A stretch of 13,524 nucleotides of DNA from Halobacteriales archaeon QH_8_67_36 (GCA_003021755.1 PXQZ01000115.1:1-13524), one strand, 5' to 3'. Shown: positions 6,511 through 12,833, counted from the stretch's first letter. Numbers and translations are program-made. Notes: generated by a model not told the origin, from the letters alone.

Positions 6511-7899
6511 TCAGACCAGCGGTTCCACGAGGGTACGGCCGGCATCGAGCAGTTCCTCGACGCGTTCCTCGCTGCCCGCTTCGGCGTAGACGCGCAGTTT
6601 CGGCTCCGTGCCCGACGGCCGCATCAGCAGCCACGTCCCGTCTTCCAGGCGGATCTTGAATCCGTCGACGGTGTTGATGCCGTCGACGGCGACGCCCGCG
6701 ACGGAGTCGGGGAGTTCGGCCTCCAGGTCGTCCAGCACTGGCTCCTTCCGGTCGTCCGGGCAGTCGACGCTGATACGGCTCTGGTGAATCTCGCCGTAGG
6801 CGTCGATGAGGGCGTCGACGCGGGCGTCCAGCGATCTCTCGGACTCGGCGGCGGCGGCGACCAGCGCCACCAGGACGCCGTCCTTGTTCCGGAGGTGGTC
6901 GGTCAGGCCGAACCCGCCCGACTCCTCGCCGCCGAACAGCGCGTCGTGTTCGCGCATGGCCTCGGCGACCCACTTGAAGCCGACGGCGGTCTCGTGGACC
7001 GCTTGCCCGTGGGCCTCGGCCACCCGGTCGACGATGCTCGACGTGGAGACCGTTCGCACCACGTCGCCCTCGCGCGTCTCGAGCAGGTAGTCGTACATCG
7101 CGGCCAGGAACAGGTTCGGGTCGAGGAGGCCCCGCTCGGGCGTGACGATGCCGAGCCGGTCGGCGTCGCCGTCGTTGACGAAGCCGATGTCGGCGTCGCC
7201 CTCGGTCACGACTTCGATGAGGTCGCCGACCTTTTCGGCGGTGGGTTCCGGCGAGCCGCCGCCGAATTCAGGGTCGAGGTAGTCCCGCATCGCGCTCACG
7301 TCGGCGCCGGCCCGTTCGAGCAGGGCGTCGGTGACGCCGCGGCCGCTGCCGTACATCGCGTCGTAGGCCACGGTCAGCCCGTCGAGGTCGGCGTCGGCGT
7401 ACCCGATAGCGTGGTCAGCGTAGTCGGCGACGAGGTCCCGTTCGGTCACCTCGCCCTGTTCGTCCTCGGGCAGGCTCCGTGGGTCGGCGAGGTTGCGCTC
7501 GACCTCCTCGGTGAGGTCGGGCAGCGCGGGCGCACCCTCGCCGGGGATGAACTTCACGCCGTTGTACTCGGGCGGGTTGTGACTCGCCGTTACCTGGAGG
7601 GCCCCCGCGTGGTCGCCTTCCCTTGCCGTCCACGCGACGATGGGCGTCGGTGTGTCCCGGTCGGGCAGCGTCACGTCGAACCCGTTCGCACAGAACACGC
7701 GGGCGAGTTCCTCGGCGAACCCGCGCGAGGTTTCGCGGGCGTCGTAGCCGATGACCACGGAGCCGTCCTCGCCGCGGTTGAGGAACGTCGTCGCAAGCGC
7801 CTGGCCGACGATGCGTACCCGTGGTTCGGTGAACACGTCGAGCGTTGCCCGCCAGCCGTCCGTCCCGAAACTGATCGCTGCCGCATCGTCTTCGTCCAT
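6511..7899 (-). CDS. Phosphohexomutase (phosphoglucomutase / phosphomannomutase)
   Basis: This 462-residue enzyme belongs to the alpha-D-phosphohexomutase superfamily and should interconvert hexose 1- and 6-phosphates in the cytoplasm. All four active-site elements are present: the phosphoserine loop TASHNP (Ser106), the metal loop DGDADR (243-248), the sugar loop GGEESGG (323-329) and the phosphate loop RPSGTEPK (427-434). The GEESG sugar loop fits glucose- or mannose-phosphate mutases; sequence alone does not decide the substrate. I chose the ATG at 7899 because FGTDGWRA follows at residue 11; the upstream start at 7935 overlaps a T-rich promoter element (ctttttgcc, about 7923-7930). It lies downstream of the GIY-YIG gene on the same strand and is followed by the doxX remnant. 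A second, different mutase is at 10644-11960. Confidence 0.94.
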   Translation of the reverse strand: MDEDDAAAISFGTDGWRATLDVFTEPRVRIVGQALATTFLNRGEDGSVVIGYDARETSRGFAEELARVFCANGFDVTLPDRDTPTPIVAWTAREGDHAGALQVTASHNPPEYNGVKFIPGEGAPALPDLTEEVERNLADPRSLPEDEQGEVTERDLVADYADHAIGYADADLDGLTVAYDAMYGSGRGVTDALLERAGADVSAMRDYLDPEFGGGSPEPTAEKVGDLIEVVTEGDADIGFVNDGDADRLGIVTPERGLLDPNLFLAAMYDYLLETREGDVVRTVSTSSIVDRVAEAHGQAVHETAVGFKWVAEAMREHDALFGGEESGGFGLTDHLRNKDGVLVALVAAAAESERSLDARVDALIDAYGEIHQSRISVDCPDDRKEPVLDDLEAELPDSVAGVAVDGINTVDGFKIRLEDGTWLLMRPSGTEPKLRVYAEAGSEERVEELLDAGRTLVEPLV

Positions 7900-7945
7900 A
7901 CGCGAACAGTCTCGGGGACCTGGCAAAAAGGTCACCCGTGTCTCG

Positions 7946-7963
7946 GAAGCGAAATCCCGCTTC
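7946..7963 (-). terminator. Small hairpin after the GIY-YIG gene
   Basis: A 6-base perfect stem (gaagcg/cgcttc) with a 6-base loop lies just downstream of the GIY-YIG stop codon at 7984-7986, between it and the phosphohexomutase promoter. It could end the upstream transcript. There is no strong T-run, so the call is tentative. Confidence 0.3.
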
Positions 7964-7983
7964 AGCGCCCGCTCCGGGCCTCG

Positions 7984-8283
7984 CTATCGCTCACCACGTT
8001 CCTCCGGGTCGCCGCCGGCGTTTGCCCCCTCGACGAGCGATTCCTTCTCCGACCGCGATAGCTGCTTTATCTCGTACTCGCGACTCATCGCCGCCGACTT
8101 CGACTCGAAGCGCTCGACGTGGACGAGTTCGACGGGCGTTCGGCCGCGGGTGTACTTCGCGCCTTCGCCGGCGTCGTGTTCGTCTAGTCGGCGCCGGACG
8201 TCGGTCGTGTAGCCGGTGTAAAAGGTTCCATCACTACACCGGACTACGTAGGCGTAGTGAACAGGGCTCCGCGTGGTGGTCAT
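7984..8283 (-). CDS. GIY-YIG nuclease-domain protein (UPF0213 type)
   Basis: This 99-residue protein is a stand-alone GIY-YIG domain like the YhbQ/UPF0213 family. The first motif appears as YAYVV (10-14) and the second as YTG (22-24), followed by TTDVRRRLDEHDAG with the conserved Arg at 30-32. KYTRGRTPVELVH (43-55) and SREYEIKQLSR (67-77), with a Glu at the metal-binding position, complete the domain. Members of this group cut or bind DNA and may act in repair, but their cellular role is poorly known. The tail (about 84-99) is charged and variable. I chose the ATG at 8283, eight residues before the first motif; an upstream start at 8316 gives 11 unconserved residues and runs into the edge of the inverted-repeat structure. 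Confidence 0.88.
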   Translation of the reverse strand: MTTTRSPVHYAYVVRCSDGTFYTGYTTDVRRRLDEHDAGEGAKYTRGRTPVELVHVERFESKSAAMSREYEIKQLSRSEKESLVEGANAGGDPEERGER

Positions 8284-8318
8284 CGCACGATGCGGGTGGT
8301 CCAGTGGGCCACACACGG

Positions 8319-8386
8319 ACGGTTGTAGCTGTTTTCCGGCGGTCGCCGTCCCGAGACGGCCGATACCGGTTCGGGACTACAACCGT
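8319..8386. repeat. 68-base nested inverted repeat between two minus-strand genes
   Basis: The outer arms acggttgtag (8319-8328) and ctacaaccgt (8377-8386) are perfect 10-base complements. Inside are ccgg/ccgg (8336-8339 with 8366-8369) and gccgtc/gacggc (8345-8350 with 8355-8360) around a 4-base loop, so one symmetric hairpin is possible. An alternative inner stem pairs 8348-8354 with 8371-8376. It lies 6 bases past the DUF7563-type stop and 36 bases before the GIY-YIG start. It could be a terminator, structured leader, small RNA or insertion scar. I see no target duplication. Confidence 0.6.
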
Positions 8387-8391
8387 TCGTA

Positions 8392-8541
8392 TCACGCCTG
8401 ATGGGCGCGCTCTTTCGACACCTCGGCGATGCCAGCGTTCGCCGAGCAGTTCGGGCAGGCCCGGATGTGTCCGTACTCGTCCGCGAACACACGGGCAAAC
8501 TGGTCCGATACGTGCGCGCCACAGTGATTACATTCGGGCAT
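8392..8541 (-). CDS. Tiny zinc-ribbon protein, DUF7563 type (copy 1)
   Basis: This 49-residue protein opens with MPECNHCGAHVSDQFARVF and has a second cysteine pair in ACPNCS. The CxxC...CxxC pattern (Cys4, Cys7, Cys29, Cys32) indicates a single structural zinc site. The opening MPECxxC, the ARVF block and the paired CPxC match the haloarchaeal DUF7563 family, from memory. Function is unknown; such micro-zinc proteins may bind nucleic acid or protein partners. It is a diverged version of the gene at 12008-12163, with a different C-terminus (AGIAEVSKERAHQA). The start is the only ATG giving the family opening. A hairpin and a TATA-like element lie upstream. Confidence 0.82.
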   Translation of the reverse strand: MPECNHCGAHVSDQFARVFADEYGHIRACPNCSANAGIAEVSKERAHQA

Positions 8542-8548
8542 CGTGTCA

Positions 8549-8569
8549 GTCGGCGACACCACCGCCGAC
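8549..8569 (-). promoter_or_regulatory. Leader hairpin before the DUF7563-type gene
   Basis: A perfect 7-base stem (gtcggcg at 8549-8555 with cgccgac at 8563-8569) closes a 7-base loop, ending 8 bases before the ATG at 8541. With the TATA-like element at 8591-8600, transcription should begin near 8570, so the hairpin would form the very 5' end of a leader of about 30 bases. Confidence 0.45.
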
Positions 8570-8590
8570 AAACAAACAAAGGTGTTCTAG

Positions 8591-8619
8591 TCCTATATTC
8601 GTTTACCCAAATGATTTGG
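8591..8619 (-). promoter_or_regulatory. TATA box and adjoining palindrome
   Basis: The minus strand reads gaatatagga at 8591-8600, a TATA-like element. Directly upstream, 8607-8619 is a perfect interrupted palindrome, ccaaat-g-atttgg. The region is AT-rich compared with its surroundings. The palindrome could be an operator for the DUF7563-type gene or the end of larB transcription, since larB stops at 8651 on the same strand. Confidence 0.45.
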
Positions 8620-8650
8620 TATTCGTCTCCACCGACAGTTTCTGCGCCCA

Positions 8651-9421
8651 TCAGCCCTCCCCCCGCGCCGCGGCGACCTGTCTGGCGATGAGCCCGGCCT
8701 GCGTGCCCGCGGTGAAGCCCGCGTCGACGTTCACCACCGACAGCGCCGTACAGGACTGGAGCATCCCCGAGAGCGCGGCCTCCCCCGTCCCGCCGTGGCC
8801 GTACCCCGTCGAGACCGGCAGGCCGATCACGGGCGTGTCGATCAGTCCCGCGACGACGGTAGGGAGGGCACCCTCCCGGCCGGCGGCGACGACGAGGACG
8901 TCCTGCTCGCGCAGGCGGTCCACGGCGTCGACGGTTCGGGCGAGGCTGGCGACGCCCACGTCGTCGATTCTGGCCACCCCGGCACCCATCTCCCGGGCTA
9001 TCATCGCCGCCTCGCCCGCCGGGACGGCATCCGACGTCCCAGCGGTGACGACGCCGACGCTGGCGTCGATAGCGGGCCGCTCGAACGCCGGTGTCGTGGC
9101 CACGAGCCAGTTCGCCCGCTCGTCCCACCGAACGGTGGTCTCGGGGTCGTCTTCGGACAGTTCGCGCCGGACGGCCCCCGCGCCGGCCGCGTCGATTCGG
9201 GTGACGATGGCCCGGCCCGTGGTCTCGACGGCCGTCGCGGCGAGGTCGGCCACCTCAGCCGGTGTCTTGCCGCTCCCCAGAACCGCCTCGGGGACCCCCG
9301 AGCGGGCCTCGCGGGCCGCGTCGAAGCGGCCGGCGCCGGTCGTCGCGTAGCCGGCGAGTTCGGACTCGGCCTCGGCGGGAGTCAGTTCCCCGGCCGCGAC
9401 CGCCGCCAGTATCTCGCGCAT
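8651..9421 (-). CDS. larB: LarB-type pyridinium biscarboxylate synthase
   Basis: This 256-residue protein matches LarB, which carboxylates and hydrolyses nicotinic acid adenine dinucleotide to make the precursor of the nickel-pincer cofactor (NPN) of lactate racemase. The N-terminal helical region (1-70) is followed by a PurE-like AIR-carboxylase fold: VVTAGTSDAVPAGEAA (124-139), VLVVAAGREGALPTVVAGL (175-193), PVIGLPVSTGYG (197-208) and SGMLQSCTALSVVNVDAG (218-235). Cys224 lies where LarB has the cysteine that bonds to the nicotinate ring. Classical PurE is unlikely given this cysteine and the N-terminal extension. No larA, larC or larE is in the window. I prefer the ATG at 9421 over a GTG two codons earlier. 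Confidence 0.9.
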   Translation of the reverse strand: MREILAAVAAGELTPAEAESELAGYATTGAGRFDAAREARSGVPEAVLGSGKTPAEVADLAATAVETTGRAIVTRIDAAGAGAVRRELSEDDPETTVRWDERANWLVATTPAFERPAIDASVGVVTAGTSDAVPAGEAAMIAREMGAGVARIDDVGVASLARTVDAVDRLREQDVLVVAAGREGALPTVVAGLIDTPVIGLPVSTGYGHGGTGEAALSGMLQSCTALSVVNVDAGFTAGTQAGLIARQVAAARGEG

Positions 9422-9544
9422 ACGCACCCTCTCGGGGGCCGGCTACTCCTATCCGTCGGTCTGGCACGACAGCGCGCGCGAGACGCCGAGATAGCACCGT
9501 CCGCTCCTCCCATATCAACTATTCGGCTACACCGCCCACCGTAA

Positions 9545-9583
9545 CGGCGAAGTGGGCCTTATTTATATAGGTAGCTTTCGCCG
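9545..9583. promoter_or_regulatory. Inverted repeat flanking an upstream TATA box
   Basis: The arms cggcgaa (9545-9551) and ttcgccg (9577-9583) are perfect complements, and the AT-rich element tttatata (9562-9569) is centred between them. This arrangement suits a regulated promoter of either direction; transcription rightward would begin near 9593 and read into the histone-fold gene with a leader of about 75 bases. Confidence 0.4.
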
Positions 9584-9636
9584 AAACCGTCTCAAACCCC
9601 CGTCAACCCGGGCGAGAGCGACCCAATTGGGGAAAG

Positions 9637-9644
9637 TATTTAAA
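9637..9644 (+). promoter_or_regulatory. Strong TATA box of the histone-fold gene
   Basis: The element tatttaaa is preceded by the purine-rich ggggaaag, a good BRE, and is centred 28 bases before the ATG at 9669. The spacing predicts a leaderless mRNA. It is among the clearest promoters in the window. Confidence 0.75.
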
Positions 9645-9668
9645 CGATCCCTTCGCACAGCGCAGTGT

Positions 9669-9836
9669 ATGGCAGACCTAATCGTCAAAGCCGCCGTCAA
9701 GGAAGAGCTCGATGACATGAACGTTGCGTCGGACTTCTACGATGCACTCGACGCCGAGGTCGAGGAGCTGCTCGCCGACGCCGCCCGGCGAGCCGACTCG
9801 AACGACCGGAAGACGGTCCAGCCGCGAGACCTGTAA
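9669..9836 (+). CDS. Minimal histone-fold protein (DUF1931-like)
   Basis: This 55-residue acidic protein (MADLIVKAAVKEEL...) matches a small haloarchaeal protein annotated, from memory, as DUF1931 or an NFYB/HAP3-like histone-fold subunit. Helix 1 covers about 2-14, helix 2 about 20-43 (SDFYDALDAEVEELLADAARRA), and NDRKTVQPRDL (45-55) is the classic histone-fold loop and start of helix 3. The fold thus ends early, at helix 3. It is strongly acidic apart from KAAVK, so tight non-specific DNA wrapping seems unlikely; a dimeric regulator or chromatin partner is plausible. The frame is open back to 9552, but the ATG at 9669 fits the family length and the promoter spacing. An oligo-T stretch follows the stop. 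Confidence 0.88.
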   Translation: MADLIVKAAVKEELDDMNVASDFYDALDAEVEELLADAARRADSNDRKTVQPRDL

Positions 9837-9963
9837 GGTCGCTTCCACCCGTTTTTCTTGCGCCGACGCCGGTAGCGACAGCGCTGCGCTCCGGCTCGCT
9901 CGTCGCATGCTCACGGCTTCGCCGTCCGCTTTCGAGGTGATGCTCCGCTCATCGCCTCCCTTG
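9837..9963. terminator. Convergent terminator region
   Basis: Between the histone-fold stop and the rpiA stop lie an oligo-T stretch (gtttttctt, about 9849-9857), suited to archaeal termination on the plus strand, a small hairpin (acggc/gccgt, 9913-9925) and a larger one at 9934-9958. The larger hairpin has a 9-base stem with one G-T pair and a 7-base loop, ending 5 bases before the rpiA stop. Confidence 0.5.
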
Positions 9964-10541
9964 CTACAGCTCTTCGACCGTCACGTCGTCCTCGTGGCCG
10001 ACGTGGACGGCGTCGGCCAGCCCCACGAACAACCCGTGTTCGACGACGCCCGGGAGCGACGCCAGTTCCCGACCGAGCGCCGCCGGCTCCTCGATATCGC
10101 CGAAGTCACAGTCCAGCACGGGGTTCCCGTTACCTCCACCGGCACCGGGTGTGAGAGCGTCTCGGCCGTCTTCGTCGGGTCCGCGACGACGAGGAAGCGG
10201 TCGGCGCTCTCGTCGACGATTTTCTCGCGGGCGTGGGCCGCCCCGCCGCCCTTTACCAGGTCGCCGTCGGCCACCTCGTCGGCGCCGTCGATGGCCAGGT
10301 CGACGCTCACCCCGTCCAGCTCGGCGAGCGGGACGCCGGCCTCGCGGGCCAGTTCCCGCGACTGGAAAGAGGTCGGGACGCCGACGATGTCCAGCCCGGC
10401 GCCGACCTGCCGGCCGATGGCCCGAATCGCGTGGGCGGCCGTGCTCCCGGTGCCCAGCCCGACGACCATCCCGTCCTCGACCGCCTCGGCCGCCGATTCC
10501 CCGGCCGCTCGTTTCGCCGCGTCGGAGCCGCCCTGTTTCAT
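9964..10541 (-). pseudogene. rpiA: Ribose-5-phosphate isomerase A, internal deletion and frameshift
   Basis: An intact RpiA interconverts ribose 5-phosphate and ribulose 5-phosphate. From the ATG at 10541 the frame encodes an RpiA start: MKQGGSDAAKRAAGESAAE, the phosphate loop GLGTGSTAA, PTSFQSRELA, the catalytic DLAIDGADE, LVKGGGAAHAREK and PVPVEV. At about 10129-10133 homology jumps to the distal block GNPVLDCDFG...LPGVVEHGLFVGLAD in another frame, ending at TAG 9964-9966. The roughly 35 residues normally between PVEV and TDNGN are absent. The two parts encode about 190 codons against a usual 220-235. As read, translation leaves frame after PVEV and makes a wrong tail. The block between the two catalytic regions and the C-terminus is lost, so activity is unlikely. 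Real decay or a collapsed assembly both remain possible. Confidence 0.88.
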
Positions 10542-10643
10542 ACCCCCAACTCCGCCGTCGCCGACAAAACGTTTGTTCTCCGCCGGCCGTGTGACCGCTA
10601 CCCACGTCGGTAGCCTTTTTTTGGCTGCCCCCGGGGTCGACGT

Positions 10644-11960
10644 ATGGCACTCTTCGGAACGAGCGGGATCAGGGGTCCGGTCGGCGAGACGGTCACGGCC
10701 GACCTCGCGCTGTCGTTGGGGCGGGCACTGGGCGTCGACTGTGCCCGCGTCGTCGTCGGTCGGGACCCGCGTGCGAGCGGCGAGTTCCTCCGGTCGGCGC
10801 TGGTCGCGGGGCTGTGCGAGAGCGGCACCGACGTGGTCGACCTCGGCGTGGCGGCGACGCCGACGGTGGGCCGCGCGGTGGGGTGGCGCGAGGCCGACGC
10901 CGGCGTCTCCATCACCGCGAGTCACAATCCGCCCGAGGACAACGGGCTGAAGCTCTGGCAGCCCTCGGGGCAGGCCTTCGACGGCGAGGGCCAGACCCGC
11001 ATCGAGGACCGCATCGCGTCGGGGGCCTTCGAGCCGGCCGCGTGGGACGGGAGCGGCAGCAAAGAGACGTGGAACGCTCGGCCCCGCCACGCCGAGGCCA
11101 TCCGGTCGGAACTCGACCGTCCATCGATGGACAGCCGCGTTATCGTCGACGTGGGCAACGGCGCTGGCGGCGTCACCGTGGACGTCCTGCAATCGATGGG
11201 CTGTCACGTCGAGACGCTGAACGCCCAGCCCGACGGGGCGTTCCCGGGCCGGCCCAGCGAACCGACGCCCGAGCACTGCCAGTCGCTGGCGACGCTGGTG
11301 GCCGAAAGCGACGCCGACATCGGCATCGCCCACGACGGCGACGCCGACCGGATGCGGGCGGTCGCCGGCGACGGGACCTACCTCACCGGCGACGTGACGC
11401 TCGCCCTCTTTGCCCGCGCGGCCGCCGAGTCCGGCCAGCGGGTTGCCGTCCCGGTCGATACGAGTCTGGTGGTTGCCGACTACCTCGCCGAGATCGACGT
11501 CGGCGTGGAGTACACGCCGGTCGGGGACGTCTACGTCGCCGAGGCCGCCAGCGCCCCGGACGTGGCCTTCGGCGGCGAACCGAGCGGCGCGTGGATATGG
11601 CCCGACTACACGCTCTGTCCGGACGGTCCGCTGGCGGCCTGTACCATCGCGACGCTCGACGCCGACCGGCCGCTCGTCGAGCGCATCGCCGAAGTCCCGA
11701 CGTACCCCATCCGCCGGGACAGCGTCGACGTCGAGTCGAAAGCGGCGGTGATGGACCGGGTCCGCGAAGGGGTGCTCGCCGACTACGACGACGTGACGAC
11801 GACCGACGGCGTGCGCGTCGACCTCGGCGACGCGTGGTTCCTGTTGCGCGCCAGCGGCACGCAGTCACTCGTCCGGGTGACTGCCGAGGCCCGCGACGAG
11901 GCCCGTGCCGACGAGGTCCTGGAGACGGCCAGGAACTGTCTAGCGGGCGCTCGCGAGTGA
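10644..11960 (+). CDS. glmM: Phosphoglucosamine mutase-type phosphohexomutase
   Basis: This 438-residue enzyme is a second alpha-D-phosphohexomutase, closest in pattern to archaeal GlmM, which makes glucosamine 1-phosphate for UDP-GlcNAc. The opening FGTSGIRGPVGE and the phosphoserine loop TASHNP (Ser93) are typical; the metal loop is DGDADR (231-236), the sugar loop is GGEPSG (310-315) and the phosphate loop is RASGTQ (402-407). Two deviations are visible: GEPSG in place of GEQSG or GEESG, and RASGTQ in place of RPSGTE. They may change specificity, so the substrate is uncertain. The ATG at 10644 opens the conserved block, with ctttttttgg at about 10615-10624 as a leaderless promoter element. 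It diverges from rpiA across 102 bases and is followed by a perfect hairpin. Confidence 0.88.
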   Translation: MALFGTSGIRGPVGETVTADLALSLGRALGVDCARVVVGRDPRASGEFLRSALVAGLCESGTDVVDLGVAATPTVGRAVGWREADAGVSITASHNPPEDNGLKLWQPSGQAFDGEGQTRIEDRIASGAFEPAAWDGSGSKETWNARPRHAEAIRSELDRPSMDSRVIVDVGNGAGGVTVDVLQSMGCHVETLNAQPDGAFPGRPSEPTPEHCQSLATLVAESDADIGIAHDGDADRMRAVAGDGTYLTGDVTLALFARAAAESGQRVAVPVDTSLVVADYLAEIDVGVEYTPVGDVYVAEAASAPDVAFGGEPSGAWIWPDYTLCPDGPLAACTIATLDADRPLVERIAEVPTYPIRRDSVDVESKAAVMDRVREGVLADYDDVTTTDGVRVDLGDAWFLLRASGTQSLVRVTAEARDEARADEVLETARNCLAGARE

Positions 11961-11966
11961 GAGCGG

Positions 11967-11995
11967 CTCCCCGCGACCGACCCAGTCGCGGGGGG
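11967..11995. terminator. Perfect hairpin between convergent genes
   Basis: ccccgcgac (11969-11977) pairs perfectly with gtcgcgggg (11985-11993) around a 7-base loop, and the stem extends by a T-G and a C-G pair. It starts 9 bases after the glmM stop and ends 13-15 bases before the stop of the minus-strand zinc-protein gene. Being symmetric, it could end transcription from both sides. Confidence 0.6.
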
Positions 11996-12007
11996 TGATA
12001 CCGATCG

Positions 12008-12163
12008 TTATCTGCGTGTCGACCGGGCCTCGCGGATGTCGGCTCCGTCGCGTATCTTGTCCTCACACTGCGGACAGACCCGTGGTTTCTCGACGCCGTT
12101 GGGCGTGAAGACCCGCGCGTATGCGGCAGTTACAAAGTTCTCGCAGTTCTGGCATTCCGGCAT
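12008..12163 (-). CDS. Tiny zinc-ribbon protein, DUF7563 type (copy 2)
   Basis: This 51-residue protein reads MPECQNCENFVTAAYARVF, then PRVCPQCEDKIRDGADIREARS. Cys4, Cys7, Cys34 and Cys37 form two CxxC pairs, a single zinc site. It is close to the family consensus as I remember it (MPECxNC, YARVFxP, RVCPxCEDKxRDGADxREARS), so this is the canonical member, unlike the diverged copy at 8392-8541. Function is unknown. The ATG at 12163 gives the conserved opening. The minus-strand agttaag at about 12191-12197 is 28-34 bases upstream, which suits a leaderless promoter. It converges on glmM, separated by the hairpin at 11967-11995. Confidence 0.88.
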   Translation of the reverse strand: MPECQNCENFVTAAYARVFTPNGVEKPRVCPQCEDKIRDGADIREARSTRR

Positions 12164-12228
12164 ACACCCTGAACGAGGGAGTATACCGTCTTAACTGTGG
12201 TGTCGTGTCACTCTGTGTCACACGCGAG

Positions 12229-12807
12229 TCAGAAATCGCTGGTCACGCTGTCGTCTTCGCCCAGTTCCACGACGCCGTCGAACAGCGCCCGGAACTCGTC
12301 GACGGTATCGTCGTCGTGGACGCCCTGGGCGAGGTGGAACATCCCGACGGCGTCGTACTCCCCGAGCAGTTCGAGGCTGTCGCCGACGGCGGACAGGGCC
12401 TGCTGTTCGTCGGCGTAGTAGATGAGTTCGGTGACCGAGTCGAAGCTCACGCGCAGTTTGCCGTCGTGGTCCCGGAGGAACTGCTCGGTTTCTTCGACGA
12501 TGCCCGCCAGGTCGTCGGGCGCGGAGACGTAGCGGACCCGGTCGGACTGCCGGCGGGTGTACCCCCGCTCGACCGACAGCGTGTCCAGAATGTTCGCCCG
12601 TTCCTCGTCGACCTCGTAGTATTCGAGTTTCTGTTTGACCTCGCGGGCGGTCGTCCGCGTCGAGACGACCAGCATCGCGTCGGTGTCCGTCGAGAGGAAG
12701 TCGGTGTCGAGTCGGTCGGTCGCCCCGGTGCTGGGATGGACCAGCAGGATTCCGGTGCCTCCCTCGACGGTGTCCGGCGTATCGTCGATGGCCAGCGTGT
12801 ACTCCAT
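12229..12807 (-). CDS. RecA/KaiC-fold-like haloarchaeal protein (DUF7090-like)
   Basis: This 192-residue soluble protein resembles the haloarchaeal family annotated, from memory, as DUF7090 or 'HTR-like'. The start GGTGILLVHPSTG (16-28) lies where RecA/KaiC relatives have a nucleotide loop, but no GxxxxGK[ST] is present, so ATP binding is doubtful. LVVSTRTTAREVKQKLEYY (46-64), the conserved-looking NILDTLSVERGYTRRQSD (72-89) and VSFDSVTELIYY (120-131), which resembles a Walker B strand and the following helix, support the fold. DAVGMFHLAQGVHD (152-165) and FDGVVELGE (176-184) match late strands. A role in signalling or regulation has been suggested for such proteins, but I cannot confirm it. 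The ATG at 12807 is favoured by the TATA-like element at 12834-12839. Confidence 0.85.
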   Translation of the reverse strand: MEYTLAIDDTPDTVEGGTGILLVHPSTGATDRLDTDFLSTDTDAMLVVSTRTTAREVKQKLEYYEVDEERANILDTLSVERGYTRRQSDRVRYVSAPDDLAGIVEETEQFLRDHDGKLRVSFDSVTELIYYADEQQALSAVGDSLELLGEYDAVGMFHLAQGVHDDDTVDEFRALFDGVVELGEDDSVTSDF

Positions 12808-12833
12808 ATGACCGGGAAAGCGGTGCGGCACGC

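Larger units (their letters stand above)
9422..9668. other. Divergent intergenic region with two TATA boxes
   Basis: These 247 bases separate larB (minus) from the histone-fold gene (plus). A weak element about 24-34 bases upstream of larB (minus gataggag) may drive it. The right half is notably AT-rich and contains two strong TATA-like elements, at 9562-9569 and 9637-9644. I see no gene in it. Confidence 0.5.

Noticed and set aside
8319..8386. Inverted repeat as a miniature transposon
   Set aside because: No matching direct repeats flank the arms and no second copy was seen in the window, so a mobile origin is unsupported.
9981..11333. A 450-codon minus-strand frame joining glmM antisense sequence to rpiA
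   Set aside because: The upstream portion is antisense to glmM; only the part from the ATG at 10541 encodes RpiA.
12201..12222. Short gtgtca direct repeats
   Set aside because: Only a few 6-base copies occur in a small gap, with no regular spacing; chance is a sufficient explanation.
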